A stretch of DNA of 64,000 nt from Pseudomonadota bacterium (GTDB taxonomy: Bacteria; Pseudomonadota; Gammaproteobacteria; Burkholderiales; Rhodocyclaceae), in NCBI GenBank assembly GCA_018241685.1, contig JAFEDJ010000036.1, positions 1 through 64,000 on the forward strand. Reading direction: 5' to 3'. The notes beneath the pieces were generated by a model. That model made no database searches. It was not told the origin of the DNA and was given only the letters and a program-made list of their open reading frames with translations. The translations under genes were made by a program, and so were the position numbers. Below, piece after piece: positions 8,481-18,716 of the stretch. How positions within the stretch are numbered: position 1 is the first letter of the stretch; each line of letters starts with the position of its first letter.

Positions 8481-11240
8481 TTACCGGGCCAGCAGGCTCA
8501 GGGCCCGGGCGCGAGCCAGCGCCGCCGAGCGGCTGGACACTCCGAGCTTGCGATAGAGGTTCTGCAGGTGCCACTTGATGGTCGTCACCGACAGCTGGGT
8601 GCAGTCGGCCAGTTGCTGGTTCGACAGCCCCATGTCGATCAGCGACAGCAGCTCCACCTCGCGCTTGCTGGGCACCGTCGATTGGCCGGCCTCGGCGTTC
8701 CAGAGCGGCGGTTGGTCATCCGCTAGCGGCGGTGCGACCGGTAGATGCCGGCAGATCTCGGCGAAGAAGGCCCGCTCCTCAGGCGTACTGAACGACCAGG
8801 CGGCCGGCCGGGTGTTGTTGAGGATGGCGGCCAGCAGCGGCGCCTGGTCCCGGAACGGACGCAGGATGCGGCGCCGGGCAGCGATCCCGACCGCCAGGAA
8901 CACTTCCTTCGTGGCCGCTGCCGGCGCCTCGCGGCACAGCGCGATCCGGGCTTTCGCCAACATCAGTTCCACCTGCCGGGCCGCCCGGCCCTCGGCGGCT
9001 GCAAGCTTCAGCGCACCGGCGATCGCCGCCTCGGCCGGCTTGATGCGACCGGTGGCGATATCCAGGTCGATGGCGGTGGCGACATAGAGATCGCGAAAAA
9101 GAGGGATGCCCATCGCCCGCGGACCGGGCACCCCGTCGGCCGCGCCTTCAGGACCCAGCCCCAGCCCGCGGGCCTCGGCCATGGCTTCCGGCAGCCTGCC
9201 GAGCCGCAACAGGCGCTGCACCAGGTAGCAGGACAGCATCAGTGACAGGCGCAGCGGGTAGTTCCGGACCAACTCGCGCAGCCGGGGAATGGAGACCGCT
9301 TCGTCCCCCGTGCCCGGCCACAGCTTGACCACCGCCTCGAAGCCGCAGGCCGCCGTATCGACTAGGCCATGGCTGACCGCGCTGCGCAAGCCCAGGCCCA
9401 GCAATTCGTGGGCGCGGTCGTCGAGCCCCATCTCGACAGCGCACTTCATGCCGACCAGGGCCATCGACCCGCTCAGACCGGCGTCGTCGCCGAGCGACTG
9501 GCGAATCCTCGGCCAGCCGGCATTGAACTCCTCGTAGGCCTGGATGTAGTTGCCTTCGTAGGTCCAGACCAGCGTGTTGATCAGATTGATCCAGCCGAGG
9601 CCGTAGGCGCCGCCAGCCTGGCGCTTGTGGGCCTGGGCGACGTGCATGGTCTGCCGGGCCTGGGCAAAGCGGAAGGCATCGGCCTGGCAGACCGCCCGGA
9701 TGCAGTACATCGACCCCAGGCTGAACGGCTGATCGTCGCCCTCCTCGGCCAGCCAGCGCTCCATGCCGGCTGTGGTTTCGGGCAGGCGGTCGGTGAACAG
9801 GTCGATGCAGACCCGCAGATGCTCGATGCGGCGCGACAGATTATCCGGCGGAGGCGCCTCTGCGTCCGAACGGTGCGCCAGGCGACGGACCAGTCTTTCC
9901 AGCTGCTGGCGCCCGGCATCGTAACGGTGGCTGAAGACCAGCGCCCAGGCGAACCAGTATTCGGTTTCCCAGCCGAGCGGCACGCCGGCGGCCTGCAGGC
10001 TCTCCGCCCAGCGCAGGTATTGCAGGATGTCGCCGCGGTCGCGGACCGAATCCGTCGCCGCCTGCTCGACCAGGCGGCTGGTCATCGCCATGTCGCCGGC
10101 GGCCAGCGCGTAGTCCACCGCGTCCAGCCGCTCGCCGGCCTGCTCACAGCAGGCGGCGGCGCGGCACAGGACAGCCCGGCGATGCGTCGGACCGAGCCGG
10201 CGCTCGGCCTCGTTGCGCAGATAGGACCGGAACAGACCATGCAGCCGGTAGCGCTTTCCCTGCCGGTCGAGCGGAATGATGAAGACGTTGCGCTGCAGCA
10301 GAAACTCGATGTGGCGAGCGGCCTCGCCGCAACCGGTCGCCAGGCGGGCAAGATCGATGCTGAAGCAACGCAGCTGGGACAGCCCGAGGACGAATTCCCG
10401 CAGATCGGGCGCGAAGCTTTCCAGCACGTGGCGATTGAGCAGCGCCGCGATGTCCTCGTCCGAGCCGGAAAACGCCTCCAGCGCCGCCAGCGGTTCTGCT
10501 GCATCGCTCAGGATGATCTGGGCCAGCCGGATCGCCGCCGGCCAGCCTTCGGTCTGCTGCAGTAGTGCCTCGATTCCCCACTCCCCGATCCGCCGGCCCA
10601 GTTCGGTCCCCAGCAGAGCGTGCGTCTCGGTTTCGTCCAGGCTCAGGTCGGCCAGCCCGATCTGGCGGATCAGGCCTTGCAGCTTGGCCCGCGCGAAATT
10701 GAAAGGCAGGCGGACCGAACTGGACCAGACGAGGCGCACCGACGACGGTGCCCGGAAGATCAGGGCATCGAGTAGCCGGCCCAGGGCCGGATCGCTGCAA
10801 CTGTTCAGATTGTCGATGAACACCGTCGCCCGCTCGGGCAGTGCCGCCAGCGTCTCGAGCAGTTCGTCGAGTCGGGTTTCCAGCGGCCGGTGGCCAGGCA
10901 GCAGAGCCTGCAGCGGCGATTCCTCCAGGCCGCACCGGCCGATGGCCGCCTCGATCGCGCCGAACAGCCTGTCGAGGTCGGTATCGAGATCGTCGAGGCC
11001 GATCCAGAAGCACGGCCGCCCCTGTTGCCGCAGCGCGGCGAACAGCTCGGTCATCAGCACCGTCTTGCCGTAGCCGATCGGGGCGATCACGCTGAGCACC
11101 TTGGGCCAGGCCGCCAGGTTGCCGAGCAAGGCCGCCAGCAGGCGCGTCCGGATCGGCTCGAAGGCATGGTGCGGCGGCCCTTGCCGGACGCCCTCCCCGG
11201 CTTGCCGGTTGATGTCGCCACGGGCAATCCTGATCGACAT
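8481..11240 (-). CDS. MalT-like LuxR-family ATP-dependent transcriptional regulator
   Basis: 919 residues. N-terminal NTPase domain with Walker [10 protein letters not shown] (about residues 52-60) and Walker B VFIDNLN, then a winged-helix region, a long helical repeat region of the TPR/MalT type, and a C-terminal LuxR helix-turn-helix ([20 protein letters not shown], then [18 protein letters not shown]). This is the LAL/MalT architecture, in which inducer and ATP binding drive oligomerisation on DNA. A close paralogue starts beyond 64000 and ends at 61460. It lies inside the norD-to-norE run and probably controls it or the AveC and catabolic genes (inference). Confidence 0.9.
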   Translation of the reverse strand: MSIRIARGDINRQAGEGVRQGPPHHAFEPIRTRLLAALLGNLAAWPKVLSVIAPIGYGKTVLMTELFAALRQQGRPCFWIGLDDLDTDLDRLFGAIEAAIGRCGLEESPLQALLPGHRPLETRLDELLETLAALPERATVFIDNLNSCSDPALGRLLDALIFRAPSSVRLVWSSSVRLPFNFARAKLQGLIRQIGLADLSLDETETHALLGTELGRRIGEWGIEALLQQTEGWPAAIRLAQIILSDAAEPLAALEAFSGSDEDIAALLNRHVLESFAPDLREFVLGLSQLRCFSIDLARLATGCGEAARHIEFLLQRNVFIIPLDRQGKRYRLHGLFRSYLRNEAERRLGPTHRRAVLCRAAACCEQAGERLDAVDYALAAGDMAMTSRLVEQAATDSVRDRGDILQYLRWAESLQAAGVPLGWETEYWFAWALVFSHRYDAGRQQLERLVRRLAHRSDAEAPPPDNLSRRIEHLRVCIDLFTDRLPETTAGMERWLAEEGDDQPFSLGSMYCIRAVCQADAFRFAQARQTMHVAQAHKRQAGGAYGLGWINLINTLVWTYEGNYIQAYEEFNAGWPRIRQSLGDDAGLSGSMALVGMKCAVEMGLDDRAHELLGLGLRSAVSHGLVDTAACGFEAVVKLWPGTGDEAVSIPRLRELVRNYPLRLSLMLSCYLVQRLLRLGRLPEAMAEARGLGLGPEGAADGVPGPRAMGIPLFRDLYVATAIDLDIATGRIKPAEAAIAGALKLAAAEGRAARQVELMLAKARIALCREAPAAATKEVFLAVGIAARRRILRPFRDQAPLLAAILNNTRPAAWSFSTPEERAFFAEICRHLPVAPPLADDQPPLWNAEAGQSTVPSKREVELLSLIDMGLSNQQLADCTQLSVTTIKWHLQNLYRKLGVSSRSAALARARALSLLAR

Positions 11241-11278
11241 GCCTGCCGCCTCAACCGCCGTTGCCGCCTGGCATCAGC

Positions 11279-12988
11279 TCAGGCGGCCCTGGCCGCTGCC
11301 GCGATGGCGGTTTCCGTCAGGAGGCGCAGCCGGCGCGGCAACTGCTCGGCGCGGTTGATGGCCAGGTAGTTGGCAGCCCCGTAGACCCGCTCCAGGCGCT
11401 CGCCGTCGGCATCGCCGCCTACGCTGATACAGACGCAGGCAACGCCCCGGGCTCTTGCCTCCTCGATCGCCTTGCGCGTATCGGCCATGGCGTATTCCCC
11501 CTCGTACTGGTCGTCGTAGGGATAGCCGTCGGAAACGACCAGCAGCAGCTTGTAGGGGGTGCCGGAATGCCGCTCGAGATGGGCGGTGGCATGCCGGATG
11601 GCGGCGCCGCAGCGGGTGTAGCCGGCCACCGACAGATGTCGCAGCCGTTGTTCGAGATAAGCGCCCGGCGGCTCGTCGAAGCTCTTCAGGGTCTGGAAGC
11701 GGACCAGGGTCCGCCCCCAGGAATTGAAACCGTGCATCGCGACGCGGTCGCCGAGCAGCGCGAAGGCCCGGCCCAGCTTCCAGGCGGCGCGGGCCTGCAG
11801 GTCGAAGACCCGCGTGCCGTCGGAAGAGCGCTCCAGCGTCGAGCTCGAGGTGTCGAGCAGAATATGGACGCCTAGGTCGCGCCGCGTCTTCAGGCTGGCC
11901 GCATAGACGCGCTCGTCGCCGCTGTGGCCGGTGCGCAGGTCGATGGCCAGGCGGATCATCTGGTCAAGAACCAGATCGTCCCCCTGGGGCTGCCCCCGGT
12001 GCCGCTGCACGCCGAGGCACAGGCCGGCCAGCGCCCGCTGGAAGGGCAGATCGCCGCCGCTCAGGGTCCCTGCCGCGAACAGCGGCTCGTCGGCATGCGG
12101 CAGCACTTCCTCGACATTGACCCAGTGCGGCCGATAGCGCCGGGCCTCGAAATCCCATTCCGGATAGCTGTGGGCGCCGGGTTCGGCCTGCACGAAGGCG
12201 CTGGGAATGGCGACGGCCATGCTGGAGCGGATCGCCTGCGTGATGTCGCGCAGCCGGCTGGAGACCCGGCCGCTGACCATCTCGGACGAGCCGGCCACGC
12301 CTGAATTGTTGGCGTCCTTGTCGGGCGACGATTTCATGTCGAGGACCTCCTGCATGAAGCGGGAGAAAAACCCGTCCTTGCCGAGCGGCGAGGAAAGCAG
12401 CTTCCAGAAGGACGACTTGTGCAGCCGGTCGTCCTCTTCCTCGTCGTCGCTCTCGATCTTCTTGAGGCCGGCTTCCAGCTGGGCGAGTTTCTGCTCGCTC
12501 ATGCCCTCGCCGCTGCCTTGCAAGCCCATGCGTAGCACCTGCCAGGGCCGCAGCGTGCCGTACCAGGCCGGTGGTTCGGGCAGGCGGCGGCCGCTGCGGG
12601 CGATGGCCAGCGACTCCTCAGGGGAGCCCGAAACGCAATCGCTGCGGCAGGCGGCCAGCCGGGCCAGGAAATAGGCCGGCAGGCGATCCTTGATCAACCG
12701 GCAGCAACGCTCCACTTCCAGCACTAGGTAGCGCCGGCCAAGCTCCGAACGCCCGACTATGCCGCGCAGCGGTCGGGAGGCCAGCGCCCGGCCGGCGAGC
12801 AGCGCGCCCTGGACCATCAATTCCAGCCGCCGGTCCTCGACGCCGTCGTGGGCCGCCAGGTACAGGCGCTCGCCGTCGGTATAGCTGAGCGCATCGGGCT
12901 GCAGCAGGTAGGTGATAGCCACCGGCCGGCCGACGATGGCGGCGCCCAGCAGCCGGAGCGGATGGCTTGCGGTGGCCGATGCGGACAT
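11279..12988 (-). CDS. norD: NorD/CbbO-type von Willebrand factor A protein
   Basis: 569 residues, soluble. The C-terminal VWA domain has the metal-ion-dependent site DTSSS in VHILLDTSSSTLE (about residue 380) and a later VSDGYPYDD loop; upstream is the NorD signature SLKTRRDLGVH. NorD/CbbO proteins pair with a MoxR-type ATPase to activate or load metal into an enzyme: nitric oxide reductase for NorQ-NorD, Rubisco for CbbQ-CbbO. The ATPase gene precedes it with a 12-bp gap. With no norCB or Rubisco gene in the window, the client is unknown. Confidence 0.85.
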   Translation of the reverse strand: MSASATASHPLRLLGAAIVGRPVAITYLLQPDALSYTDGERLYLAAHDGVEDRRLELMVQGALLAGRALASRPLRGIVGRSELGRRYLVLEVERCCRLIKDRLPAYFLARLAACRSDCVSGSPEESLAIARSGRRLPEPPAWYGTLRPWQVLRMGLQGSGEGMSEQKLAQLEAGLKKIESDDEEEDDRLHKSSFWKLLSSPLGKDGFFSRFMQEVLDMKSSPDKDANNSGVAGSSEMVSGRVSSRLRDITQAIRSSMAVAIPSAFVQAEPGAHSYPEWDFEARRYRPHWVNVEEVLPHADEPLFAAGTLSGGDLPFQRALAGLCLGVQRHRGQPQGDDLVLDQMIRLAIDLRTGHSGDERVYAASLKTRRDLGVHILLDTSSSTLERSSDGTRVFDLQARAAWKLGRAFALLGDRVAMHGFNSWGRTLVRFQTLKSFDEPPGAYLEQRLRHLSVAGYTRCGAAIRHATAHLERHSGTPYKLLLVVSDGYPYDDQYEGEYAMADTRKAIEEARARGVACVCISVGGDADGERLERVYGAANYLAINRAEQLPRRLRLLTETAIAAAARAA

Positions 12989-13000
12989 GACCGGTACCTC

Positions 13001-13801
13001 TCAGGCCGGCAGGTAGGTGCCGATGATCTCGCCCAGGCCCTGGGCGATCTCGCCGTCGTCGGTCAGCGGCAGCAGCATCGCCGCCGTTGCCGCGGCGCGC
13101 GCCGTCAGGCCCTCCTTGATCAGCCGGGCCGTGCTGACTAGGGTGCGGGTAGACGACACCTCGGGCAGGCTGCTGGCATCGAGCTGGCGGATGGCGTTGG
13201 CGAGCTTGACTAGCTCGGCGGCGCCTGCCGGGTCGATACCGGATTCCTGGACGACGATCTCGATTTCCTTGGCGGCCGGCGGATAGGCCATCTCGATGCC
13301 GACCATGCGCTGCCGGGTCGACTGCTTCAGATCCTTGAGCACGCTCTGATAGCCCGGGTTGTAGGAGACGACCAGCATGAAGCTGTCCGGTGCGCGCAGA
13401 CTTTCGCCCAGGCGCTCGATGTTCAGTTCGCGCCGGTGGTCGGCCAGCGGATGGATGACCACCGTGGTATCGGCACGCGCCTCGACGATCTCGTCGAGAT
13501 AGCAGATCGCCCCCTGGCGGACGGCGCGGGTCAGCGGCCCGTCGACCCAGACCGTCTCGCCGCCGGAGAGCAGGTAGCGGCCGACCAGGTCGGCCGCCGT
13601 GATGTCCTCGTGACAGGCGACGCTGATCAGTGGCAAACCCAGGCTGTGTGCCATGTGCTCGACGAAACGGGTCTTGCCGCAACCGGTCGGCCCCTTGAGC
13701 ATTAGGGGCAGCCTCTGCCGGTGGGCGGCGCGGAAGACCTCGACTTCGTTGGCGGTGGGCAGATAGTAGGGGCGCTCGGTCTGCGTCGGGTTGGCTTGCA
13801 T
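13001..13801 (-). CDS. norQ: NorQ/CbbQ-type MoxR AAA+ ATPase
   Basis: 266 residues, usual length for CbbQ/NirQ/NorQ. Walker A is LKGPTGCGKTRFVEHMA (about residues 36-52), Walker B is ICYLDEIVEA, followed by sensor region VVSYNPGYQ. These hexameric ATPases remodel a client enzyme together with the VWA partner encoded immediately downstream. It starts the norQ-norD-luxR-membrane-norE-norF run; the gene upstream (13878-14303) is co-directional with a 76-bp gap, so a separate promoter is possible there. Confidence 0.88.
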   Translation of the reverse strand: MQANPTQTERPYYLPTANEVEVFRAAHRQRLPLMLKGPTGCGKTRFVEHMAHSLGLPLISVACHEDITAADLVGRYLLSGGETVWVDGPLTRAVRQGAICYLDEIVEARADTTVVIHPLADHRRELNIERLGESLRAPDSFMLVVSYNPGYQSVLKDLKQSTRQRMVGIEMAYPPAAKEIEIVVQESGIDPAGAAELVKLANAIRQLDASSLPEVSSTRTLVSTARLIKEGLTARAAATAAMLLPLTDDGEIAQGLGEIIGTYLPA

Positions 13802-13877
13802 GATGTCTCTCGTGAGGTGAGGTTTCGGCAGCGCGGGACGGCTCGCGCTGCTTCGTTCAGCGTCTCTGGCGCAAAAA

Positions 13878-14303
13878 CTAGTGGCCGAATACGACCTTAA
13901 CGCTGCTGTCGGCGGTACCTTTTTCGATGTAGCCGATCAAGTTCGGATTGTCGGCAACGAGTTTCTTGACCTCGTTGTTCCCGGACACTCCTTTCGGCGG
14001 TTGAGACTTGCCGGTAAATACTTGCTTGGACCAGTACGCCTTGATCTGGGCATTGTCCTTGCCGACGACTTTGGTATAGAAATCGGCATAGGGTGCGGAA
14101 GCTTCGGACTGGTCGATGGGAACGGCCTGGGTGCCGTTTGGAAAACTCTCGGATTTGCCCAGGAAAATCTGTGCGACCTGATCGGCGGTCAGGCTAGTGA
14201 CGGCACTCTTGGCGGAAACGACGACCACAACGTCGGCTCGAGCGGCCAGGCTCGCGCCGGCCAGTGCCACGGCGAGCGATAGGTACTTGAGTTTGGCTTT
14301 CAT
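13878..14303 (-). CDS. small PstS-like periplasmic substrate-binding protein
   Basis: 141 residues with a clear signal peptide (KLKYLSLAVALAGASLAARA). The mature part has the short PBP-like pattern VVVVSAKSAVTSLTADQVAQIFLGK and IKAYWSKQVFTGK seen in single-domain relatives of phosphate-binding PstS. No ABC transporter genes are beside it. It follows the porin gene by 17 bp and likely shares its transcript. Such porin-plus-binding-protein-plus-chemoreceptor groups suggest uptake or sensing of a small anion, but the ligand cannot be named. Confidence 0.75.
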   Translation of the reverse strand: MKAKLKYLSLAVALAGASLAARADVVVVVSAKSAVTSLTADQVAQIFLGKSESFPNGTQAVPIDQSEASAPYADFYTKVVGKDNAQIKAYWSKQVFTGKSQPPKGVSGNNEVKKLVADNPNLIGYIEKGTADSSVKVVFGH

Positions 14304-14320
14304 GTCATTGCTCCCTGTGT

Positions 14321-15472
14321 TCAGAATACAAAATCAAGGCCGACGGAAGCCACGTTGACGCTCTTGTCGTCAGAGGCAAACGGGTTCGTGGGTGACATGT
14401 AAAGAGGTTGGGTATTGAAGGAACCGAGATAACCGGCCCCGGCCTTTGCACTGGTGCGTGTCACATGATCCAACTGGGTCTTGAGGGCAACGTTTTTATA
14501 GATGTCCCAACGGATGCCGACGCCGACGCTGCTTTGCGAAGTTCCCAGCAGCCCGGTATCGGAGAGATCAACGAAGCGAGAATAGGTGACGCTGGGCATG
14601 ACCTCGCCGAAACGATAACCGGTCGTCAGGTAGCCCATTTTCTGGTTTTGAACGCCAAAGCCGTTGATCGAATTGGTTTTGCGCCAGATATATTCGCCTT
14701 GGACCAGCCAATTGCCCGGATCGTAGATCAGGCCCACGTTATTGAAATCGTCTTCGATCTTCTGGCCGGCGATCAACGTCGATTTGTTTTTGGCATAGAC
14801 CTTGCCGTAGCGCAGGGTCCAGGGCCCATTCTCGAAGACCACGCTGGCTCCGACCACATCGTCGACATCCCAGTTGCTCACCACACCGCCGGCTAGAACG
14901 GCCTTGAAATCACTCTTGCCATAGGTCGCTTGCAGGCTGATCGTACTGTCGCCATTGTGAAAACGCACAATTCCGTCGACACCGTCGACATGACTCATCG
15001 GCATCATGCGATAGGCCTCGACCGGCGGACGAATCCAGGGCTGGGAGTAACCGACATTCATATAGTCGGAAATCAGAAAGGCGGGCAAGCCAACCCGGCC
15101 GACCCGAACGGAAACATCCGGGGTGAATCGATATTTGACATTGGCCCACTCGGCTTGCGGCGTGTATTCCCCCTTTTCGTTGCGGCGACTGACCAGCTGC
15201 AGCGTGGCACTCAACGCCGAATTGATCCGGGCATCGGCCTGAAGGCCGAGACGCGAATCCGTCCCAACCGACCAGTTATCGTGGATGCCCCGATCGGCGG
15301 TCATCGATGGCTGGTAGTAGGCATTAGCGCCATCGACATTGGCGTGGCTGGCGATCAGGCTGCCAAAGCCGCTGACCTTCAGCCAATCGATACCGGTATC
15401 GATTGCATAAGCGCTTCCCTGCATCGCAGCCAGTGTGGCAAATGCAGTACCCAAGCTCGCTATTTTTTTCAT
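14321..15472 (-). CDS. outer-membrane porin-like beta-barrel protein
   Basis: 383 residues with signal peptide ending at SAYA (about residue 23). The mature chain alternates polar and aromatic residues through predicted beta-strands and ends in VASVGLDFVF with a C-terminal phenylalanine, the standard outer-membrane assembly signal. N-terminal WLKVSGFGSLIASHA and later YRFTPDVSVRVGRVGLP match putative porins of betaproteobacteria. It lies between the chemoreceptor gene (39 bp upstream) and the small binding protein. Confidence 0.82.
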   Translation of the reverse strand: MKKIASLGTAFATLAAMQGSAYAIDTGIDWLKVSGFGSLIASHANVDGANAYYQPSMTADRGIHDNWSVGTDSRLGLQADARINSALSATLQLVSRRNEKGEYTPQAEWANVKYRFTPDVSVRVGRVGLPAFLISDYMNVGYSQPWIRPPVEAYRMMPMSHVDGVDGIVRFHNGDSTISLQATYGKSDFKAVLAGGVVSNWDVDDVVGASVVFENGPWTLRYGKVYAKNKSTLIAGQKIEDDFNNVGLIYDPGNWLVQGEYIWRKTNSINGFGVQNQKMGYLTTGYRFGEVMPSVTYSRFVDLSDTGLLGTSQSSVGVGIRWDIYKNVALKTQLDHVTRTSAKAGAGYLGSFNTQPLYMSPTNPFASDDKSVNVASVGLDFVF

Positions 15473-15511
15473 GAAACTTCTTTGCCTTACTTCTTATAGA
15501 AAAATGAAAAC

Positions 15512-17149
15512 TCAAGTCCTGAATCGACCGGCAATGCTCTGCAGTCTGCCGGCCAGGTTGCGAATATGCAAAGAGGCTTCGGACAGTGCTTGCGATTGGG
15601 AGAGTGTCGAATCGGAAACTTTCTCGAGATCCGCAATACGCACTGCGATGCTCTCGACCTCGTTCCTCTGGATCACCGAGGTCTCTGCGATCTCGTGGTT
15701 CATACGGCGGATAGTTCCTACACGGTCGGTGATGCCTTCGAGGGCATTCCCGGAATCGGCGATCTGAGCCACGCCCGCCACCGCCTTGCTCTGGCTGGCC
15801 TCGATAATTTTGGTCAGTGTTTCCATGGTGCGCTCCACCTGGGAAACGATGCCGCTCACCTCCACTGTCGCGATCTGTGTTTCGCCAGCCAGTTTGCGGA
15901 CCTCATCGGCGACCACAGCAAACCCTCTGCCCTGTTCGCCGGCACGGGCAGCTTCGATCGCCGCATTCAGCGCCAGAAGGTTGGTCTGCTCGGCGATGGT
16001 CTTGATCGAGCAGACGACCTTGCCGATCTGCCCGGCATCGTTGCGCAGATTCCCCAGTTCCACAAAGGCATCCTGGACACTTGCCGCCAGCCCCTTGATG
16101 GCGTCGATCGTCGTCTGAATATTGATGTAACTGGTCTTTGCGGCCTCGTCGGCCCCGGCCGCCGCGACCGAGGCCTGGTCGGCGTTGCTGGCGACGTGGT
16201 CGATGCCCTCGCGAATGGCGCCGACATCGCGTGTCACGTCGATGATGACACCTCGCTCTTCAGCCACGGAGTTCTCGGTCTTCGAAACCACGATCCCCAG
16301 AACGCCGATGGTGTTCTCAAGATCGTGCAAAGCCTTCATCAGGCTGCTCATGTCCCTTTGCAGCGAAGAGACGAAGTCATTGAAGCGATTGACCAGTTCG
16401 CCAATTTCATCATTGGTTTCCGGCTCGATCCGCCGAGTCAGGTCGCCTTCGCCGCAGGCGATCGCTCGCATGGAGTTGACCACCGAGTCGACGCTGCGTG
16501 TAATCGCCGAGGCGGCGATCCATGCCAGCAAGCCGGAAGCCAGCACGGCCAAGGCACCGATGCCACCGATGCTCAGCATCTGTCGCGAGGCTTGGGCAGA
16601 CTCTTCGACCATGTTCACAAACTGCCGATGCGTGGCGTCGCGCAAACTGGCCAACTGTGAATTCAAGAGGTCGAACTCCTGGCGCATTTCGGCGATTTTC
16701 GGCCCGGCAGCGCTCATGTCTACTTGCTTGTCCACCATGCCCATCGAAAGCCCGCGCGCCTTCGAGTAATAGCTGTCAAACTGTTTGAGTGCCGCATCGG
16801 CCGGCAACTTCTGGGAAGCAGAGACTCTCCCGAAGTTAATCAGGTTCTTGCGAATTTTCTCCGCGATGCCATCGGCCGCATCGATCATTTCCTTTTCGCC
16901 GGTTGCCGCTGCCGAATTCAAGTTCTCGGCAACTTTCTCGGTCAGCGTGATATTGGCGTTGGCCAGTCCGAGCGAGGGAAAGGAGGTATCGCGAATTTGA
17001 TCGAGCCGACTGCTGTTGCTGTTCGAGACAATCAAAGTGAACGCCAAGTAAGCCATGAACAACAAGATGCTTACGGTGGGAGCCATCAATACCTTGGCCC
17101 GTATCGGCAAGCTCTTGAAAGTTAGTCTGGCGCTTCTTGGTCGCAGCAT
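15512..17149 (-). CDS. methyl-accepting chemotaxis protein
   Basis: 545 residues. N-terminal membrane helix about 18-42, a periplasmic four-helix domain with [21 protein letters not shown], second membrane helix about 193-215, HAMP with [21 protein letters not shown], then the signalling domain with [20 protein letters not shown] and [15 protein letters not shown]. It leads the chemoreceptor-porin-binding-protein group on the minus strand. Ligand unknown. Confidence 0.92.
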   Translation of the reverse strand: MLRPRSARLTFKSLPIRAKVLMAPTVSILLFMAYLAFTLIVSNSNSSRLDQIRDTSFPSLGLANANITLTEKVAENLNSAAATGEKEMIDAADGIAEKIRKNLINFGRVSASQKLPADAALKQFDSYYSKARGLSMGMVDKQVDMSAAGPKIAEMRQEFDLLNSQLASLRDATHRQFVNMVEESAQASRQMLSIGGIGALAVLASGLLAWIAASAITRSVDSVVNSMRAIACGEGDLTRRIEPETNDEIGELVNRFNDFVSSLQRDMSSLMKALHDLENTIGVLGIVVSKTENSVAEERGVIIDVTRDVGAIREGIDHVASNADQASVAAAGADEAAKTSYINIQTTIDAIKGLAASVQDAFVELGNLRNDAGQIGKVVCSIKTIAEQTNLLALNAAIEAARAGEQGRGFAVVADEVRKLAGETQIATVEVSGIVSQVERTMETLTKIIEASQSKAVAGVAQIADSGNALEGITDRVGTIRRMNHEIAETSVIQRNEVESIAVRIADLEKVSDSTLSQSQALSEASLHIRNLAGRLQSIAGRFRT

Positions 17150-17191
17150 GGTTAAGTCTCAACAGTCTTCATCGGGTGGGAGAAAGAGGGC

Positions 17192-17231
17192 GGCGAAAGC
17201 CCCGAGCCGACGGAAGCTCCGGGATTTCGCC
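17192..17231 (-). terminator. hairpin between FAD oxidoreductase and chemoreceptor genes
   Basis: Inverted repeat with arms around GGCGAAA and TTTCGCC extended inward by GC-rich pairing, followed on the minus strand by a pyrimidine-rich CCCTCTTTCTCC. It lies downstream of the molybdoenzyme operon and upstream of the chemoreceptor. Termination of the operon is the simplest reading; the weak T tract keeps confidence low. Confidence 0.4.
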
Positions 17232-17357
17232 ATTTAAGGAAGTGCGCGCCGCCTGCCCGCCGCCGCCAAGCGCTGGCCGACCGCTTCCACGGCAAACGGC
17301 CCCGGCGGTCTTCGGGCTACCATCCCCGCCGATGGCGGAGAGAAGGGCGGATACGCG

Positions 17358-18671
17358 CTAGCTGCCGGCTGAGCCGGCCAGCAGCGCGGCCCGCTCGCCA
17401 CTGAACACCGCCGCTTCGACGCCGGCCTGCGAGAAATAGTCGCCGGCGAGGTAGATGCCTTTGGGGATTTCGGCGTGGACGGAATCGAGGGTGCGGTAGT
17501 GCCCCGGCTTCGCGATGGTCAGGCCGCGGTCGTAGCGGAACAGATGCACGAAGGTCGGTTCCGGTGCCGGTCCGAAAGCGCGCACCGCCGCTTCGACGGC
17601 CTCACGCTTGATGTCCTCGTCGCTCATGTGGGCCAAAGGCGGCGTGTTGAAATAGATGCCGGCGACTTCTCCGCCCGGTGGCACCGAGCCCGGATTGCGT
17701 CGGTTGTGGAGCACGATGGCGCCGACGTTGCGCGTTTCGCCGTAACCGACGGGCAGTACGATATCGGCCGGGAAGGCGGGCCAGGGATTCTTGGCGTAGC
17801 CAATGGCGACGTGGGCGTAATCGGTGTACGGCGTGTTCAGCAGCTTCTGCGCCGTCGGTTGCGAAATCAGGTCCTTCAGCAACTCGGCGGCGACGAAGGA
17901 TTCGGTCGCGACGACCAGGCGGTCGGCCTCGTAGGCCTGCCCGCCGGCGAACACCTTGTAGCCTTCCCCGTGGCGCTCGACTGCATCGACGCGGGTATTC
18001 AGATGCACCTGGAGGCCGGGGCTATGCTCGACGAACCAGTCGCTGACCTGGCCGATGCCGCCGGGCGGCACCGACAGCGACATCTTGAGGGCCTGCTGGA
18101 TCACCGCCAGCGGAAAGGGCAGCGATAGCCAGCTTGCCGGCACCGCGTAGAGGAAGTCCATGATTGGCCGGACGATGTACTCGTAGGCACGATCGCCGAG
18201 ATTCTTGCGGGACCATTCCTCGAGGTTCTCGCCGGTCTCGTACTTGGCCAGTTCGGTGCCGTCGAAGGCATTCTTCGCGCCCGGGCTCAGGTAGAGCTTG
18301 ATGCCGGCCACGATGATCTTCAGTTTGTCGCCCAGGGTTAGTTTCGGAATGCCCAGGTAACTCTGCAACGCGACGAAATTGACCGGATAGCGGCTGTCGT
18401 CGTTGTCCATCAGCTGCGAGGCGCCTTTCCAGGGCACGAGATCCTTGTCGCGACCCATTTCCTTGAGCAGCGCCGAGGTCCGCGGGTAGAGGCCGCCCAT
18501 CAGGAACAGGGCGCCGGTGGCCAGGTTGAAGCCGTCCCGCTTGAGCTGCTTGGTCCGCCCGCCGACGCAATGTGCTGCCTCGAACAGGCGAACGTCGTGT
18601 CCCTGCTTCTTCAGGGTATAGGCCGCGGTGCAACCCGCCGGGCCGCCGCCGATTACGATGAACTTCTTCAA
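17358..18671 (-). CDS. NAD(P)/FAD-dependent oxidoreductase (phytoene-desaturase / amine-oxidase-like)
   Basis: 437 residues from a TTG start at 18671, chosen because GGGAGA lies just upstream and the Rossmann motif begins at once: KKFIVIGGGPAGCTAAYTLK, then the GRTKQ segment typical of phytoene desaturase, protoporphyrinogen oxidase and amine oxidase relatives. The C-terminal FAD motif is GIYLAGDYFSQAGVEAAV. No signal peptide. It closes the gamma-beta-alpha-chaperone operon (45 bp after the chaperone). Related enzymes desaturate or isomerise alicyclic and isoprenoid compounds, for example the limonene dehydrogenases of anaerobic monoterpene degraders, so dehydrogenation of the hydroxylated product or of a terpenoid is plausible (inference). 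Confidence 0.82.
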   Translation of the reverse strand: MKKFIVIGGGPAGCTAAYTLKKQGHDVRLFEAAHCVGGRTKQLKRDGFNLATGALFLMGGLYPRTSALLKEMGRDKDLVPWKGASQLMDNDDSRYPVNFVALQSYLGIPKLTLGDKLKIIVAGIKLYLSPGAKNAFDGTELAKYETGENLEEWSRKNLGDRAYEYIVRPIMDFLYAVPASWLSLPFPLAVIQQALKMSLSVPPGGIGQVSDWFVEHSPGLQVHLNTRVDAVERHGEGYKVFAGGQAYEADRLVVATESFVAAELLKDLISQPTAQKLLNTPYTDYAHVAIGYAKNPWPAFPADIVLPVGYGETRNVGAIVLHNRRNPGSVPPGGEVAGIYFNTPPLAHMSDEDIKREAVEAAVRAFGPAPEPTFVHLFRYDRGLTIAKPGHYRTLDSVHAEIPKGIYLAGDYFSQAGVEAAVFSGERAALLAGSAGS

Positions 18672-18716
18672 AACTGTCTCCCTTTTTATGAATGTCCGGC
18701 GGCCGGCCAACCTGGG

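Noticed and set aside
13878..15472. Porin and PstS-like gene considered as a phosphate starvation operon
   Set aside because: No Pho-box-like repeats or pstCAB genes were seen, and the binding protein is less than half the length of PstS.
17192..17231. Possible cyclic-di-GMP (GEMM) riboswitch upstream of the chemoreceptor
   Set aside because: Only a single GC-rich hairpin is present; the conserved GEMM joint and tetraloop sequences are not found.
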